In this document: positions 1 through 7,949 of the stretch, one piece after another
How the letters are laid out: each line of letters begins with the position of its first letter
How positions within the stretch are numbered: the first letter of the stretch is position 1
NCBI GenBank assembly: GCA_000989955.1
Contig: LBTE01000005.1
Coordinates: 86,405 to 124,274 of the forward strand
DNA: 37,870 nt
Source: a candidate division TM6 bacterium GW2011_GWF2_37_49
GTDB lineage: Bacteria > Babelota > Babeliae > Babelales > RVW-14
Direction: 5' to 3'
Program-made: the position numbers and the translations under genes
Notes under the pieces: model-generated
Told to the model about the DNA's origin: nothing
The model's database searches: none
Seen by the model: only the letters and a program-made list of their open reading frames with translations

Positions 1-660
1 CGGAACTTTATTTTTTACATCAAGTGTAAATGCTACGATGTTATGCTTATCTTTGATAGGTCGTAGATTTATGGAAAGTGGCGTGTTTTCATTAATTTCA
101 TATATCGAAGGAATTAAAATAGAATTCATTAAAATTTTTGGATTATTATACCTTGTAGTTTCTATGTTAAAAAAATGTTTTAAAGCTGCAATTGAAACAG
201 TCGTTAGATACCCTAAAAGATTCCAATGCAAACAAAAATAGTAGAAAGCAAGAGAGTATTTTGATGAAAGACTCACATTTATCATTCGTTGGCTTACATC
301 AAACATAATTTTATTTGAGAATAAGCGGATAAAATCTGGATATTTGTAGATAACAGCATTCTGCGTTATCTGTATATCGTCAAAAAATAATTTTGTATTA
401 TTTCTTTCATAATTAACCAATTTTTTCATATTGATTACGGCTTTACGGATGGCAGCTTGATCTTTTATGGCCAATGAATTTAATAAAGTTGCGAATGATA
501 TTTTGTGATATTCAGCGGTTAATAATTTATCATGGGCAAAAAAAAACATAATATTCCAAACCCGTTGTTCCATTAATCCCAAATTTAGATTAATAAAAAA
601 AACAGAATATATACGATAAAGAAATGATTGTTGGCTAAGCTCGCTATATAATTTGTTCAT
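1..660 (-). CDS. Rep_3-type replication initiator-like protein, 3' end cut by window edge
   Basis: An open frame of 220 codons runs from an ATG at 660 to the left edge without a stop, so the C-terminus lies outside the window. The middle resembles the winged-helix initiator family Rep_3 (PF01051): a 'LSSKYSLAFYYF' segment (family form: S.KYS..LYE.L), then 'RYNNPKILMNSILIPSIYEI', which matches the family's Y..F..F...V...A..EIN block. It is also clearly paralogous to the plus-strand gene at 2613 in the same segments. Such proteins usually bind iterons and start plasmid or phage replication; here the role is unknown and could be regulatory. No convincing Shine-Dalgarno is visible. A TTG at 714 is in frame and would add 18 residues. 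The gene is divergent from the secreted-protein gene at 1012. Confidence 0.72.
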   Translation of the reverse strand, partial: MNKLYSELSQQSFLYRIYSVFFINLNLGLMEQRVWNIMFFFAHDKLLTAEYHKISFATLLNSLAIKDQAAIRKAVINMKKLVNYERNNTKLFFDDIQITQNAVIYKYPDFIRLFSNKIMFDVSQRMINVSLSSKYSLAFYYFCLHWNLLGYLTTVSIAALKHFFNIETTRYNNPKILMNSILIPSIYEINENTPLSINLRPIKDKHNIVAFTLDVKNKVP

Positions 661-800
661 ACTAACATTGGAATATAAATGTTCGCTAAATATCTGACTA
701 GGCGATTTTGACAATTTTTTTATCTTATGTCAAAGCATGAATTATTGTGCTTAAAAGGCATTCATGTTTTATTTGATTGTTTTTTATCTAAAACGTCGCA

Positions 801-830
801 ACGAGTTATATATATATATATATAACTCGT
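801..830. repeat. 30-bp perfect AT-rich palindrome
   Basis: The arms ACGAGTTA and TAACTCGT enclose a run of alternating TA, so the full 30 bp is its own reverse complement. It sits in the 351-bp gap (661-1011) between two divergent genes and is followed on the plus strand by CTTTTCATTTTTTC. It could be a bidirectional terminator, a cruciform or DNA-unwinding site, or an operator for the Rep-like protein. No iteron-like direct repeats were seen in this gap. Apart from this, the gap is plain AT-rich sequence leading to the ribosome site of the next gene. Confidence 0.75.
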
Positions 831-1011
831 CTTTTCATTTTTTCATTATTTTAACGCATGTTATTTTACTTCTTTTTTCGCCACAAATTTTATGCCAGAT
901 TTGAAAAAGGAAAAAACATTTAATACAAAAAAAACGAAAGGGGTTCAAGTATAATTAAAAAATGTAACAAATTTCGATGTAATTTTAGGGGTATAAAAAA
1001 AAGGACAAGGT

Positions 1012-2499
1012 ATGAAAAATAATTTAAAGTTTTTACTAGCCACGCTAACCATCTCATTTTTCGGCTTAAACGCAGTTAATATCAAAGATGCTGAAAAAAG
1101 AGGCTTATTTTCATTTTGGGAAGACAATACAAAAGAGGCTCCAAAACCTGAAAAGGAAGCCCCAAAACAAGTTTCTGCGCCTGCTGAGGATATTAGCGCT
1201 ATAATCGAAAATTTAGATGCATTATCAGAAAGCGGCCTTAGATGCATGAATTGCTGCCCTCCAAAAAGAATAAAGGTCTGCGAGGTCTGCGCAAAAAGAA
1301 TTTACACAATGTGCCTGTTCGCGCACGTTGCCAAAATAAAAAATCTTTGCGTTAAAAAAGAAAAAGTTGAAAAAATTTGGGCTTATGTTGTTAACACATG
1401 CCATCTTTGCGCTAAAAATGCCTTTATCAAGCATTTATGGGCAGACAAGGCGTTTATTGAATGTGCAAAAATAGAAAAACTATGTTCCGAATGCGCGGAT
1501 ATCGAACATCTATATTCAGACAAAGCCAAAATTGAAAAACTTTGGACTGACAAAACCTACACAGACACGTTGTGCGCAAAGTATGCAAAAATCAAAAAAT
1601 TGCAAACAGATGATGTATGCACAAAATACAAAGCACATGTAGAACAGTTTGGTCCTAATATTGGGTATGTGCTAGATCAAGATATAAAGTTTAATACCGT
1701 TCTTGATGATCCAAACGGAAGCATTGATAATACCGGCGCAGGAACGCATTATATTGTTCCAAAATCAGGTTATTATGTATTTACCCTAGAAACAGATGCG
1801 AGCAATCTTAGAGGCCCTACCACGATTGTTGGGCAACCTGTTTTACATTCCCACATAGATGTAAACGGTGTAGATCAGATACATGCGGATGTGGCAATGC
1901 TAAGCTTTGCAAACAATGTTTATACAAACCTTTCAGGACTTTTACACTTGAACAAAGGAGACTATGTTGCATGTGGCGAAACAGCCCTTATATTAGATCC
2001 AGTATCAGGCCTAATGCCTTACGTTGGCGGAATGCTTGATTTCAACAATCCAATTCCACCAATCCCAGGACATCCTGCAAAAACATACTTTATTATTCAT
2101 TATCTATCATCAGATTGCAAAGAAGATTGTGAATGCGAATGTGGACCTTGTGAAGAACATCACTGTGACCATCATTGCTTTGATATGCCAGACTGCGACC
2201 ATCATTGCGATGATGATTGTGATGTAATCTGCCCAGACGGCCACTCTGACTGCCATGATGATTGTGACGACCATCACGAGTGTTGCGACAATGACGGAGA
2301 CCACTGGCACGGACATCATGGACACGACGATGCTCCACATATCGTAATTAGTTATGAACATGGACATGAGCACTGCGACCACTCTCACGGACACTGCTAC
2401 AAAAGCACTAATGAATCGCTCTCGACCTCTAATACGCCTAAGAAGGAAGATTTTATCGACACAAACTCAGATGATATGAATTGGAATTTTGAGTTTTAA
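1012..2499 (+). CDS. exported protein: decapeptide repeats, C1q/TNF-like jelly-roll domain, Cys/His/Asp-rich tail
   Basis: 495 residues, starting after a good ribosome site (AAAGGACAAGGT ATG). Residues 1-21 form a signal peptide. Residues about 140-201 hold imperfect ten-residue repeats of the type A-K-I-E-K-L-W-x-D-K, many with Cys. Residues about 215-365 resemble a C1q/TNF-like jelly roll: 'YIVPKSGYYVFTLE', an 'LHLNKGDYVACGE' block and a closing 'TYFIIHYLSS' strand. Residues 368-462 are a tail composed almost only of C, H, D, E and G, such as CDHHC, HDDCDDHHECC and HWHGHHGHDD, suggesting metal binding. A similar build (repeat stalk plus C1q-like head) is known from bacterial surface fibres. 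It is probably exported to the periplasm or surface; function is unknown. Cys content far above its neighbours suggests disulphides or metal thiolates. Confidence 0.8.
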   Translation: MKNNLKFLLATLTISFFGLNAVNIKDAEKRGLFSFWEDNTKEAPKPEKEAPKQVSAPAEDISAIIENLDALSESGLRCMNCCPPKRIKVCEVCAKRIYTMCLFAHVAKIKNLCVKKEKVEKIWAYVVNTCHLCAKNAFIKHLWADKAFIECAKIEKLCSECADIEHLYSDKAKIEKLWTDKTYTDTLCAKYAKIKKLQTDDVCTKYKAHVEQFGPNIGYVLDQDIKFNTVLDDPNGSIDNTGAGTHYIVPKSGYYVFTLETDASNLRGPTTIVGQPVLHSHIDVNGVDQIHADVAMLSFANNVYTNLSGLLHLNKGDYVACGETALILDPVSGLMPYVGGMLDFNNPIPPIPGHPAKTYFIIHYLSSDCKEDCECECGPCEEHHCDHHCFDMPDCDHHCDDDCDVICPDGHSDCHDDCDDHHECCDNDGDHWHGHHGHDDAPHIVISYEHGHEHCDHSHGHCYKSTNESLSTSNTPKKEDFIDTNSDDMNWNFEF

Positions 2500-2567
2500 G
2501 GATAAAAATATAAATATCTCTCCAAGCTATATCTCCTACCTCTAAATAAACATATTTCTTAGGTGTA

Positions 2568-2589
2568 CCCTCGGGCCCTTGCCCGAGGG
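2568..2589 (+). terminator. GC-rich hairpin after the jelly-roll gene
   Basis: CCCTCGGGC and GCCCGAGGG pair perfectly around a CCTT loop, in the 113-bp gap between the secreted-protein gene and the second Rep-like gene. It is much more GC-rich than its surroundings. It lacks a clear T run (GGCATTTGG follows), so it may be a weak terminator, an RNA stability hairpin or an inserted palindromic unit. Confidence 0.5.
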
Positions 2590-2612
2590 GCATTTGGTGT
2601 GATTGGAATATC

Positions 2613-3557
2613 ATGAAACAAATATTTAATTTTGGCTCTGATTTCGCAATTTTAAACATAGCTCATACATTTGGCCACACCCAACAAAAAATTTGGAATT
2701 TTATGTTGTTCTTTGCGTTTAATAATATTCAAACACAAAAAGAGCATAAAATATCAATCGCCCGTCTATCAACACATTTAAATATAAAAGACCTGAATAA
2801 AATCAAAGAAAAATTGCTTGAAATGGTTGAAAGAAATATCAACTTGCATTCTTTTTATTATTACTTTGAAAGTTTAAATATTTCTGGCGACACAATTGTT
2901 TATTCATACCCGGAAAATTTGACGACATTGCTACACAATCAATTAACTTACAAAATCCTAACAAACATGCTACGAGTAGACTTTTCTACCAAATATGCCG
3001 CATTCTTGTGCGAATTCTGCCTATATTATAAATGCATCGGGATCAATCAAGTTGTTTCGTTAAGAAATTTAAGAAATTATCTAGGGCTTACATCTGCTCA
3101 TTATAACAACTTTAAATCCTTCGAAAACAATGTATTAATACCAGCTTTGTACGAGATACAATCAAACACGAGTCTGTCTATTTCAATAAAAAATGAAACC
3201 GAAGGAGGCAACATCATCGGCTTGAAATTTAATATAAAAGACTCCAATAAACAAGAATTTTTGGCGTCACAAGACCACCGAATGCAATTTATTTTGCAAA
3301 ATATTGCCTTGGCCAAATATTATAAAATCTCACAAAATTCCAAAGATAATATTAAACAGCAGTGCAAAGATTGGGCCGATCAAAATCTTATCAAAATAAA
3401 TAATGACACTTTTAAAGATTTTTTGGTTCAAATGTTTATTGCTCCGTTCGACATGATATTAATCCAAGAATTGCTATTTACAAAAGATATATCTGTTGAA
3501 AAAGATATTGAAATATATAAAAATTTACAGTTGAGCGATTTAGCGCTTCAGACCTAA
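2613..3557 (+). CDS. Rep_3-type replication initiator-like protein
   Basis: 314 residues. The N-terminal part (about 25-120) and central part (about 120-225) fit two winged-helix domains of Rep_3 initiators (PF01051): 'FSTKYAAFLCEFCLYYKC', 'LRNLRNYLGLTSAHYNNF' and 'VLIPALYEIQSNTSLSIS' follow the family's block order (S.KYA..LYE / LR..LG....Y..F / V..PA..EI...T.). The partial minus-strand gene at 1-660 shares these blocks. The last 90 residues are poorly conserved in type. The family binds origin repeats and opens DNA for plasmid replication; no iterons were found beside this gene, so a chromosomal remnant or a regulator is possible. Only a weak ribosome site (TGGAATATC) precedes the ATG. Confidence 0.72.
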   Translation: MKQIFNFGSDFAILNIAHTFGHTQQKIWNFMLFFAFNNIQTQKEHKISIARLSTHLNIKDLNKIKEKLLEMVERNINLHSFYYYFESLNISGDTIVYSYPENLTTLLHNQLTYKILTNMLRVDFSTKYAAFLCEFCLYYKCIGINQVVSLRNLRNYLGLTSAHYNNFKSFENNVLIPALYEIQSNTSLSISIKNETEGGNIIGLKFNIKDSNKQEFLASQDHRMQFILQNIALAKYYKISQNSKDNIKQQCKDWADQNLIKINNDTFKDFLVQMFIAPFDMILIQELLFTKDISVEKDIEIYKNLQLSDLALQT

Positions 3558-3588
3558 AAATGTAATACCTTGTCAAGACGCCTTTTTT

Positions 3589-3616
3589 TTGATACAAACT
3601 GTGTATCAATTAAAAT
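3589..3616 (+). promoter_or_regulatory. sigma70-type promoter for tRNA-Gln
   Basis: TTGATA (3589-3594) and TAAAAT (3611-3616) are 16 bp apart and lie just upstream of the tRNA, so transcription would start at about its first base. The spacer includes part of a small inverted repeat (GATAC...GTATC). Confidence 0.6.
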
Positions 3617-3623
3617 TCGGTAT

Positions 3624-3697
3624 TGGGAAGTCGTCTAATGGCAGGACTCTGGATTCTGGTTCCAGTTATAGAGGTTCGACTCCTCTCTTCCCAGCCA
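3624..3697 (+). tRNA. tRNA-Gln (anticodon CTG)
   Basis: The cloverleaf is complete. The acceptor TGGGAAG pairs with CTTCCCA (U1-A72, typical of tRNA-Gln). The D arm is GTC...GAC, the anticodon stem is CTGGA/TCCAG with loop TTCTGGT giving anticodon CTG, and the T arm is AGAGG/CCTCT around TTCGACT. The discriminator is G and CCA is encoded (3695-3697). Immediately downstream, overlapping the last A, AGCTTT-CGCT-AAAGCT forms a small hairpin. Confidence 0.93.
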
Positions 3698-3794
3698 GCT
3701 TTCGCTAAAGCTACGTATGGCACGCCAGTTTTCGTTGTTATATACGCGATAAATCAAGTCTAGTACACTAAAAACACCGTGTTTCAGATAACTC

Positions 3795-5027
3795 TTAGAT
3801 ACATATTTTATCTAGCGCTTTTTGTAAAAAATGAAAAGCTTGTTTGACTCCTGTGTTTGGAATTTTTAGCAAATATTCGTTCGTTTTTTTATCGTATCCA
3901 CAAATGGTAAGATATCCAGATGCATAAAGTGCAACTTCTGGAAGAATTGTTTGTTGGTCATATATTTCAAAATTTTCTTTTTTAACGCGAACAGGACTTG
4001 ATAACTCAAAGGAATATTGTTTTTGTTTAAGTATTTTGACAAGAAAAGAAGGCGTACAGCCATCAAAAAAATAATTATCTGAATCTTGATAGTACAATTG
4101 ATATAAAGCTGAACGAGGATTAATTAACGCTTCTGTTTGTTGGATGTTACAAGAAAAATTATATCCTCCGCAACGCGAAGCAATAAGATCAACAACAGCA
4201 TCTAAGCATTGTCGTTGAGACTTAGTATATGTCAGAAGCATTGGCTTAAATATATTAATTAGGTATTTTTTTGAAAAACCAAAAATGGCTGTATATTCAT
4301 CATTCTCAGAAATATCAAAAAGTGTAGGAATTCCGGATAACACAATCTGTTTTGAACATTTAGTTAAACCTGTAATAAAAACAAATCGCCAACAATCATC
4401 ACATTCACCAACAACATCGTATAACCTTTTTAGGATCCTCTCGGTTTCTGAATATTGCTCTTTGCTATCTATTCTATCTAGCATTGGCTTATCATATTCA
4501 TCAACAAGCAAAACAATATTGTTTTTACCATATTTTTGAGTCAATTCTGATACTAACTGTCTAAATAAGCTTGAGAATATGTTTTCGTTTTCCAATTCAA
4601 TTTGATATTGTTCAGCAATACTTTTTATATATCTGCATAAATATTGTTCAAATTCTTGCTTATTAAATGCGCATGTACCTAAAAAATTGAGCACAATTAC
4701 AGGGCTCTGTTGCCATGAATAATTACTTTTTGCAGCATTAAGCGTTTTAAATAAATCCTTTTTGCCTGCAAAAAAAGCCTCAAGTGTTGTAAGAAATAAT
4801 GTTCGTCCAAATTGTCTTGGTCTAGCAATAAAAAAGTATCGATTCTTGCTGTTCAATAGCTTGTTAATATAACCGGTTTTATCAACATATACACAATTAT
4901 CTTCAATGATTCGAGAAAAAGTACTTCTACCAATCGACAAAGGTTGCTTGAACTGATCTGGTAAATCGCCTGCAAGCAATGTAATCCATACAAATGAAAG
5001 ATAGGCAATACATGCAAAAAGCTTCAT
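3795..5027 (-). CDS. exported AAA-ATPase_like protein lacking the nuclease domain
   Basis: 410 residues from the ATG at 5027, chosen because GGAG stands 6 nt upstream; a TTG at 5045 and an ATG at 5039 are also in frame but lack such a site. Residues 1-20 form a signal peptide (MKLFACIAYLSFVWITLLAG). The rest is the AAA-ATPase_like domain (PF09820): 'STFSRIIEDNCVYVDKT', a P-loop equivalent RPRQFGRT (69-76) and Walker B 'IVLLVDEYDKPM'. The family normally reads RPRRFGKS, so the key Lys is Arg here, which may abolish nucleotide hydrolysis. The protein stops shortly after the ATPase module, without the C-terminal PD-(D/E)XK domain (PF08011) kept by its upstream paralogue. It follows that paralogue by 20 bp on the same strand, so the two are probably co-transcribed. 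Export of such a protein is unusual. Confidence 0.8.
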   Translation of the reverse strand: MKLFACIAYLSFVWITLLAGDLPDQFKQPLSIGRSTFSRIIEDNCVYVDKTGYINKLLNSKNRYFFIARPRQFGRTLFLTTLEAFFAGKKDLFKTLNAAKSNYSWQQSPVIVLNFLGTCAFNKQEFEQYLCRYIKSIAEQYQIELENENIFSSLFRQLVSELTQKYGKNNIVLLVDEYDKPMLDRIDSKEQYSETERILKRLYDVVGECDDCWRFVFITGLTKCSKQIVLSGIPTLFDISENDEYTAIFGFSKKYLINIFKPMLLTYTKSQRQCLDAVVDLIASRCGGYNFSCNIQQTEALINPRSALYQLYYQDSDNYFFDGCTPSFLVKILKQKQYSFELSSPVRVKKENFEIYDQQTILPEVALYASGYLTICGYDKKTNEYLLKIPNTGVKQAFHFLQKALDKICI

Positions 5028-5047
5028 TAGTATCTCCATTCCCAAAA

Positions 5048-6625
5048 TTAACCTTTATATTCCTGACTCTCCCATTCCAAATCAAGTTTTTTGTCTTTGA
5101 AATCAAATGATAAACCTACGAGCGTAATGGGCTTGCCTTTCAATAAATATTTTTCATAGTATCGTTTATCAAAAATCTGTTGTAATGCAATATTTGCAGC
5201 TTCTTTAAATTTTAACTCAAAAATGAAGATCCGATTTTTAGTTGCTATAACTAAATCCAATCTGCCATTACTTGTTAATACCTCTGACTGAACATCGATA
5301 CCTAGTAGATTACACATGTTTTGTAATAATGAATGGTAATAAGCCTCTCGTGCAATATGCATGCTGTATGGAATGTTTGCCCAAAGTGTTTTTAATGATT
5401 TACAAAAAAGTGTAATATCATTGTCAATTAAAGCTTTTTTGATAAAAAAGATAGTTGAATCAACTTTTGCTTTGTCAATATTTGCCAATATGCTTGTTAA
5501 ATGTGCGGTTACAGATAAAGCCACTTCTTGATTTGGATATCCCAGCATAAACAGCTCAGACGAACCTTGCACCAAAAAATCTTTAATAGTCAGATATCCA
5601 GTTTGATAGAACAGAACAATGCGATTAATGTTATTAATATCGACAGTGCCAAGGTCTGCTGGCGTAACAAAAATGTTGTTGATATCAGACAATTCGTAAG
5701 GATTTTGTTTAAGAAGCTCTACCAAAAACGACGGTGTTCCTGAATTAAACCAATAATTCGCTCTTTTTTGATCTTGCAAATAATACAAAACGGAAAAAGG
5801 ATTAAATACTGGCTCCTTTGATAAATCGCCGCAGAAACGGTACCCATCATACCAAGTTTTCATTTCATCAAAAAGAAATTGCGAAGTAAGTTTTTTTTCT
5901 TGTGCAAATAGATCTATGTATTCAGAAAAATAGTGTTCAATTTCTGCGTGCGTGTATCCTAAAAGATTAACAGATACCGTTTTTTCTGAAATATCATTTA
6001 AATTATTAAATCCGGAAAAAATAGATGTTTTGGAGAATCGGCTAACCCCGGTAATAAAAACAGCATGCCAATAACGGTCAAGAGATTTAACAGCTTCATA
6101 AAAACCTTTAAGAACCGTTCGTTGTTTTTCAGCAATCTCAATATTATGAAGATGATCCAAAATTGGTTTGTCATATTCGTCAATTAGTAAAACTATGCTA
6201 TTTTTAGTAGCTAACTTTTCTGCCAAACATTTTAAAGCCTCTTCTGGAGATGCTTGTTCTATCTTTGGAAAGCCATAATCTGCGGCTATTTTGACAAGAG
6301 CTCGAACAAGCGCTTGTTTAAGCATATCTGGATCTGAATGTGGAATATTTAAAAAATCTAAGTGAATTATAGGATGTTCTTGCCATTCAAAATTGCTTGA
6401 ATAAATCCAAAGTCCTTTAAAAAGTTCTTTGTTTCCTTTAAATAATTCCTCCAGTGTTGATATCAATAAAGATTTACCAAAGCGACGTGGTCGAGATAAA
6501 AAATAGTACTGACTTTTTTCTTTAAAAAGATGGTAAATCTGTTCTGTTTTATCAACATAAATACAATTTTCGGTAATAACTTTGCTAAATGTACTTATAT
6601 TAGTTGATAATCTTTTTGATAACAT
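5048..6625 (-). CDS. AAA-ATPase_like protein with C-terminal PD-(D/E)XK nuclease domain
   Basis: 525 residues behind a strong ribosome site (AAAGGAGTGAT ATG). The N-terminal AAA-ATPase_like domain (PF09820) has 'TFSKVITENCIYVDKT', the family P-loop RPRRFGKS (45-52) and Walker B with D149/E150 (IVLLIDEYDKP). The C-terminus carries a PD-(D/E)XK nuclease-like domain (PF08011) with D457, E470 and K472 in 'GRLDLVIATKNRIFIFELKF'. No signal peptide, so it is probably cytoplasmic. This family is expanded in several host-associated bacteria and its substrate is unknown; genome defence or a toxin-like nuclease role has been suggested. It heads a two-gene unit with the truncated, exported paralogue. Confidence 0.88.
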   Translation of the reverse strand: MLSKRLSTNISTFSKVITENCIYVDKTEQIYHLFKEKSQYYFLSRPRRFGKSLLISTLEELFKGNKELFKGLWIYSSNFEWQEHPIIHLDFLNIPHSDPDMLKQALVRALVKIAADYGFPKIEQASPEEALKCLAEKLATKNSIVLLIDEYDKPILDHLHNIEIAEKQRTVLKGFYEAVKSLDRYWHAVFITGVSRFSKTSIFSGFNNLNDISEKTVSVNLLGYTHAEIEHYFSEYIDLFAQEKKLTSQFLFDEMKTWYDGYRFCGDLSKEPVFNPFSVLYYLQDQKRANYWFNSGTPSFLVELLKQNPYELSDINNIFVTPADLGTVDINNINRIVLFYQTGYLTIKDFLVQGSSELFMLGYPNQEVALSVTAHLTSILANIDKAKVDSTIFFIKKALIDNDITLFCKSLKTLWANIPYSMHIAREAYYHSLLQNMCNLLGIDVQSEVLTSNGRLDLVIATKNRIFIFELKFKEAANIALQQIFDKRYYEKYLLKGKPITLVGLSFDFKDKKLDLEWESQEYKG

Positions 6626-6726
6626 ATCACTCCTTTACAGATCAAATATCCCTAGCATGTACGTGACTAACGTTACCAAATAAAGGTTGTGCTGTAAAAT
6701 TTATTGTATTTGCAGTTTTAATTCAT

Positions 6727-6900
6727 ATCCATCCAATGCCTGTTTTGGCCCACTTAGTTTGCTCGTACAGATCTATTTTTCAAAACTCGAAGCCACTTCT
6801 TGCACTTTTTTCCAAACTCTTTCGCTAGATACGTCCCAGTCAATGCCAGCAGCTCGCATCTAAAAAAATATAAATTATCTGGTAGGCCCCACAAACACTG
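6727..6900 (-). repeat. dispersed intergenic repeat, copy A
   Basis: Read on the minus strand, this copy contains AATTTATATTTTTTTAGATG, then CTGCTGGCATTGACTGGG, then AAAAAAGTGCAAGAAGTGGC and a 3' end with TCGAGTTTTGAAAAATAGAT and CATTGGATGG. The same blocks in the same order recur in other gaps of the window. It fills most of the 361-bp gap 6626-6986. A 68-codon open frame across it reads through repeat sequence and is not supported as a gene. Confidence 0.7.
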
Positions 6901-6986
6901 GCCTTTAATAACTGATAGTCTATGTATAAGCGTAAGCATCGTGCTTTTGACGGCATACACAGAAAAAATAAATCTATATTCTAACC

Positions 6987-7916
6987 CTAAAAATAATCAT
7001 TAGCGCTCTGAGGAATATTTAACTCAAACACGTTCCCTGCCGATGGCGATGATGAAACATCTTCATCTGATTTTTGTTCTACATCAACCATCTCGACAGT
7101 CGTATTTGATTCGTCGGATTCATCTTTTACAGCTGTGCTTTCAGTAGCTGTTGCCGTTCCGGTGGTACTTATCAATTGATACCCCACATAACCAGCTCCG
7201 ACTACACCAGCTATAATAAATACTGGAAAAGCAACCGTTTCGATACCGATTGCAGCCCCAAGATACGCTATATTTAATGGCAACGAAAATATGCTTACCG
7301 CAACGCCATTTCCGGCAGCTGCAGACATAAGTCCGGCGGCTTGACCCATTCCCCACATAGCCCCCCACCCAAGTCCAACGCCAGCACTAACACCAGCTGC
7401 AGCACCACCTTCTTTTAATGCTTTTCCAACACCATCTTTTCCGCCAGCACAAAATCTAATGTTAGCTCGAATGATATATTCGCCTCCACCAACCTCGTTA
7501 ACAGAAATGTATCCAATACCAAATAATTGGTTCATAATCCGATTTTTTTCTGAACCAAATATTTCAATCATGTCATTCAGATTGACTTGTTCAAGCTCCT
7601 CTTGGGTCATCTTAATCATTTTGGGTCTATCTTTACCCACAAACTTTTTTAGTTGAGAATTTGACATTGTAAATAAAGATTTTGTTAATTCATCAGCCGG
7701 ATCACAAAAACAATTTTGAACATCATAAATCTTACCATCTTTAAAAATATGAAACCCTTTCTGATCCCTAAAAAGTTTAATTTCTCCAAGTCTGGCAGGG
7801 ATAAATACTTCGCTCCCAACAAATTCAATTATTTCGTTTGGATTGTAGCATGCATTTACCACTCCAAAAGCAAAAAGCCCTACAAACAACATCAATCGCA
7901 ACATAAATTTTCTCAT
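6987..7916 (-). CDS. exported Gly/Ala-rich membrane protein of the ATAD3-like operon
   Basis: 309 residues from the ATG at 7916, chosen because GAGGAG lies 7 nt upstream; a start at 7943 is also open. Residues 1-21 form a signal peptide. Residues 23-155 are a soluble, mixed region with several Cys. Residues about 165-248 are a Gly/Ala-rich hydrophobic stretch, probably two or more membrane segments. The tail (250-309) is acidic and Ser/Thr-rich. No family is recognised. It is the last gene of the unit with the AAA+ ATPase and the membrane protein at 7950; the gap to the latter is 33 bp. Gly/Ala-rich segments of this type resemble the membrane-inserting parts of exported effectors or pore formers, but that is only inference. 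Confidence 0.75.
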   Translation of the reverse strand: MRKFMLRLMLFVGLFAFGVVNACYNPNEIIEFVGSEVFIPARLGEIKLFRDQKGFHIFKDGKIYDVQNCFCDPADELTKSLFTMSNSQLKKFVGKDRPKMIKMTQEELEQVNLNDMIEIFGSEKNRIMNQLFGIGYISVNEVGGGEYIIRANIRFCAGGKDGVGKALKEGGAAAGVSAGVGLGWGAMWGMGQAAGLMSAAAGNGVAVSIFSLPLNIAYLGAAIGIETVAFPVFIIAGVVGAGYVGYQLISTTGTATATESTAVKDESDESNTTVEMVDVEQKSDEDVSSSPSAGNVFELNIPQSANDYF

Positions 7917-7949
7917 AAAAATTCTCCTCATTATTCCACACATATCCCA

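Noticed and set aside
38..241. Plus-strand 67-codon open frame at the left edge
   Set aside because: It is antisense to the clearly conserved Rep_3-like minus-strand frame, which has a paralogue at 2613.
2093..2394. Minus-strand His/Arg- or Val/Met-rich open frames
   Set aside because: They are by-products of the GAC/CAT/GAT codons of the Cys/His/Asp tail read in other frames; no ribosome sites.
6754..6960. Minus-strand 68-codon frame ending in an FGKKCKKWLR-like peptide
   Set aside because: It lies within repeat copy A; other copies break the frame by indels, so the conserved unit is the DNA, not a peptide.
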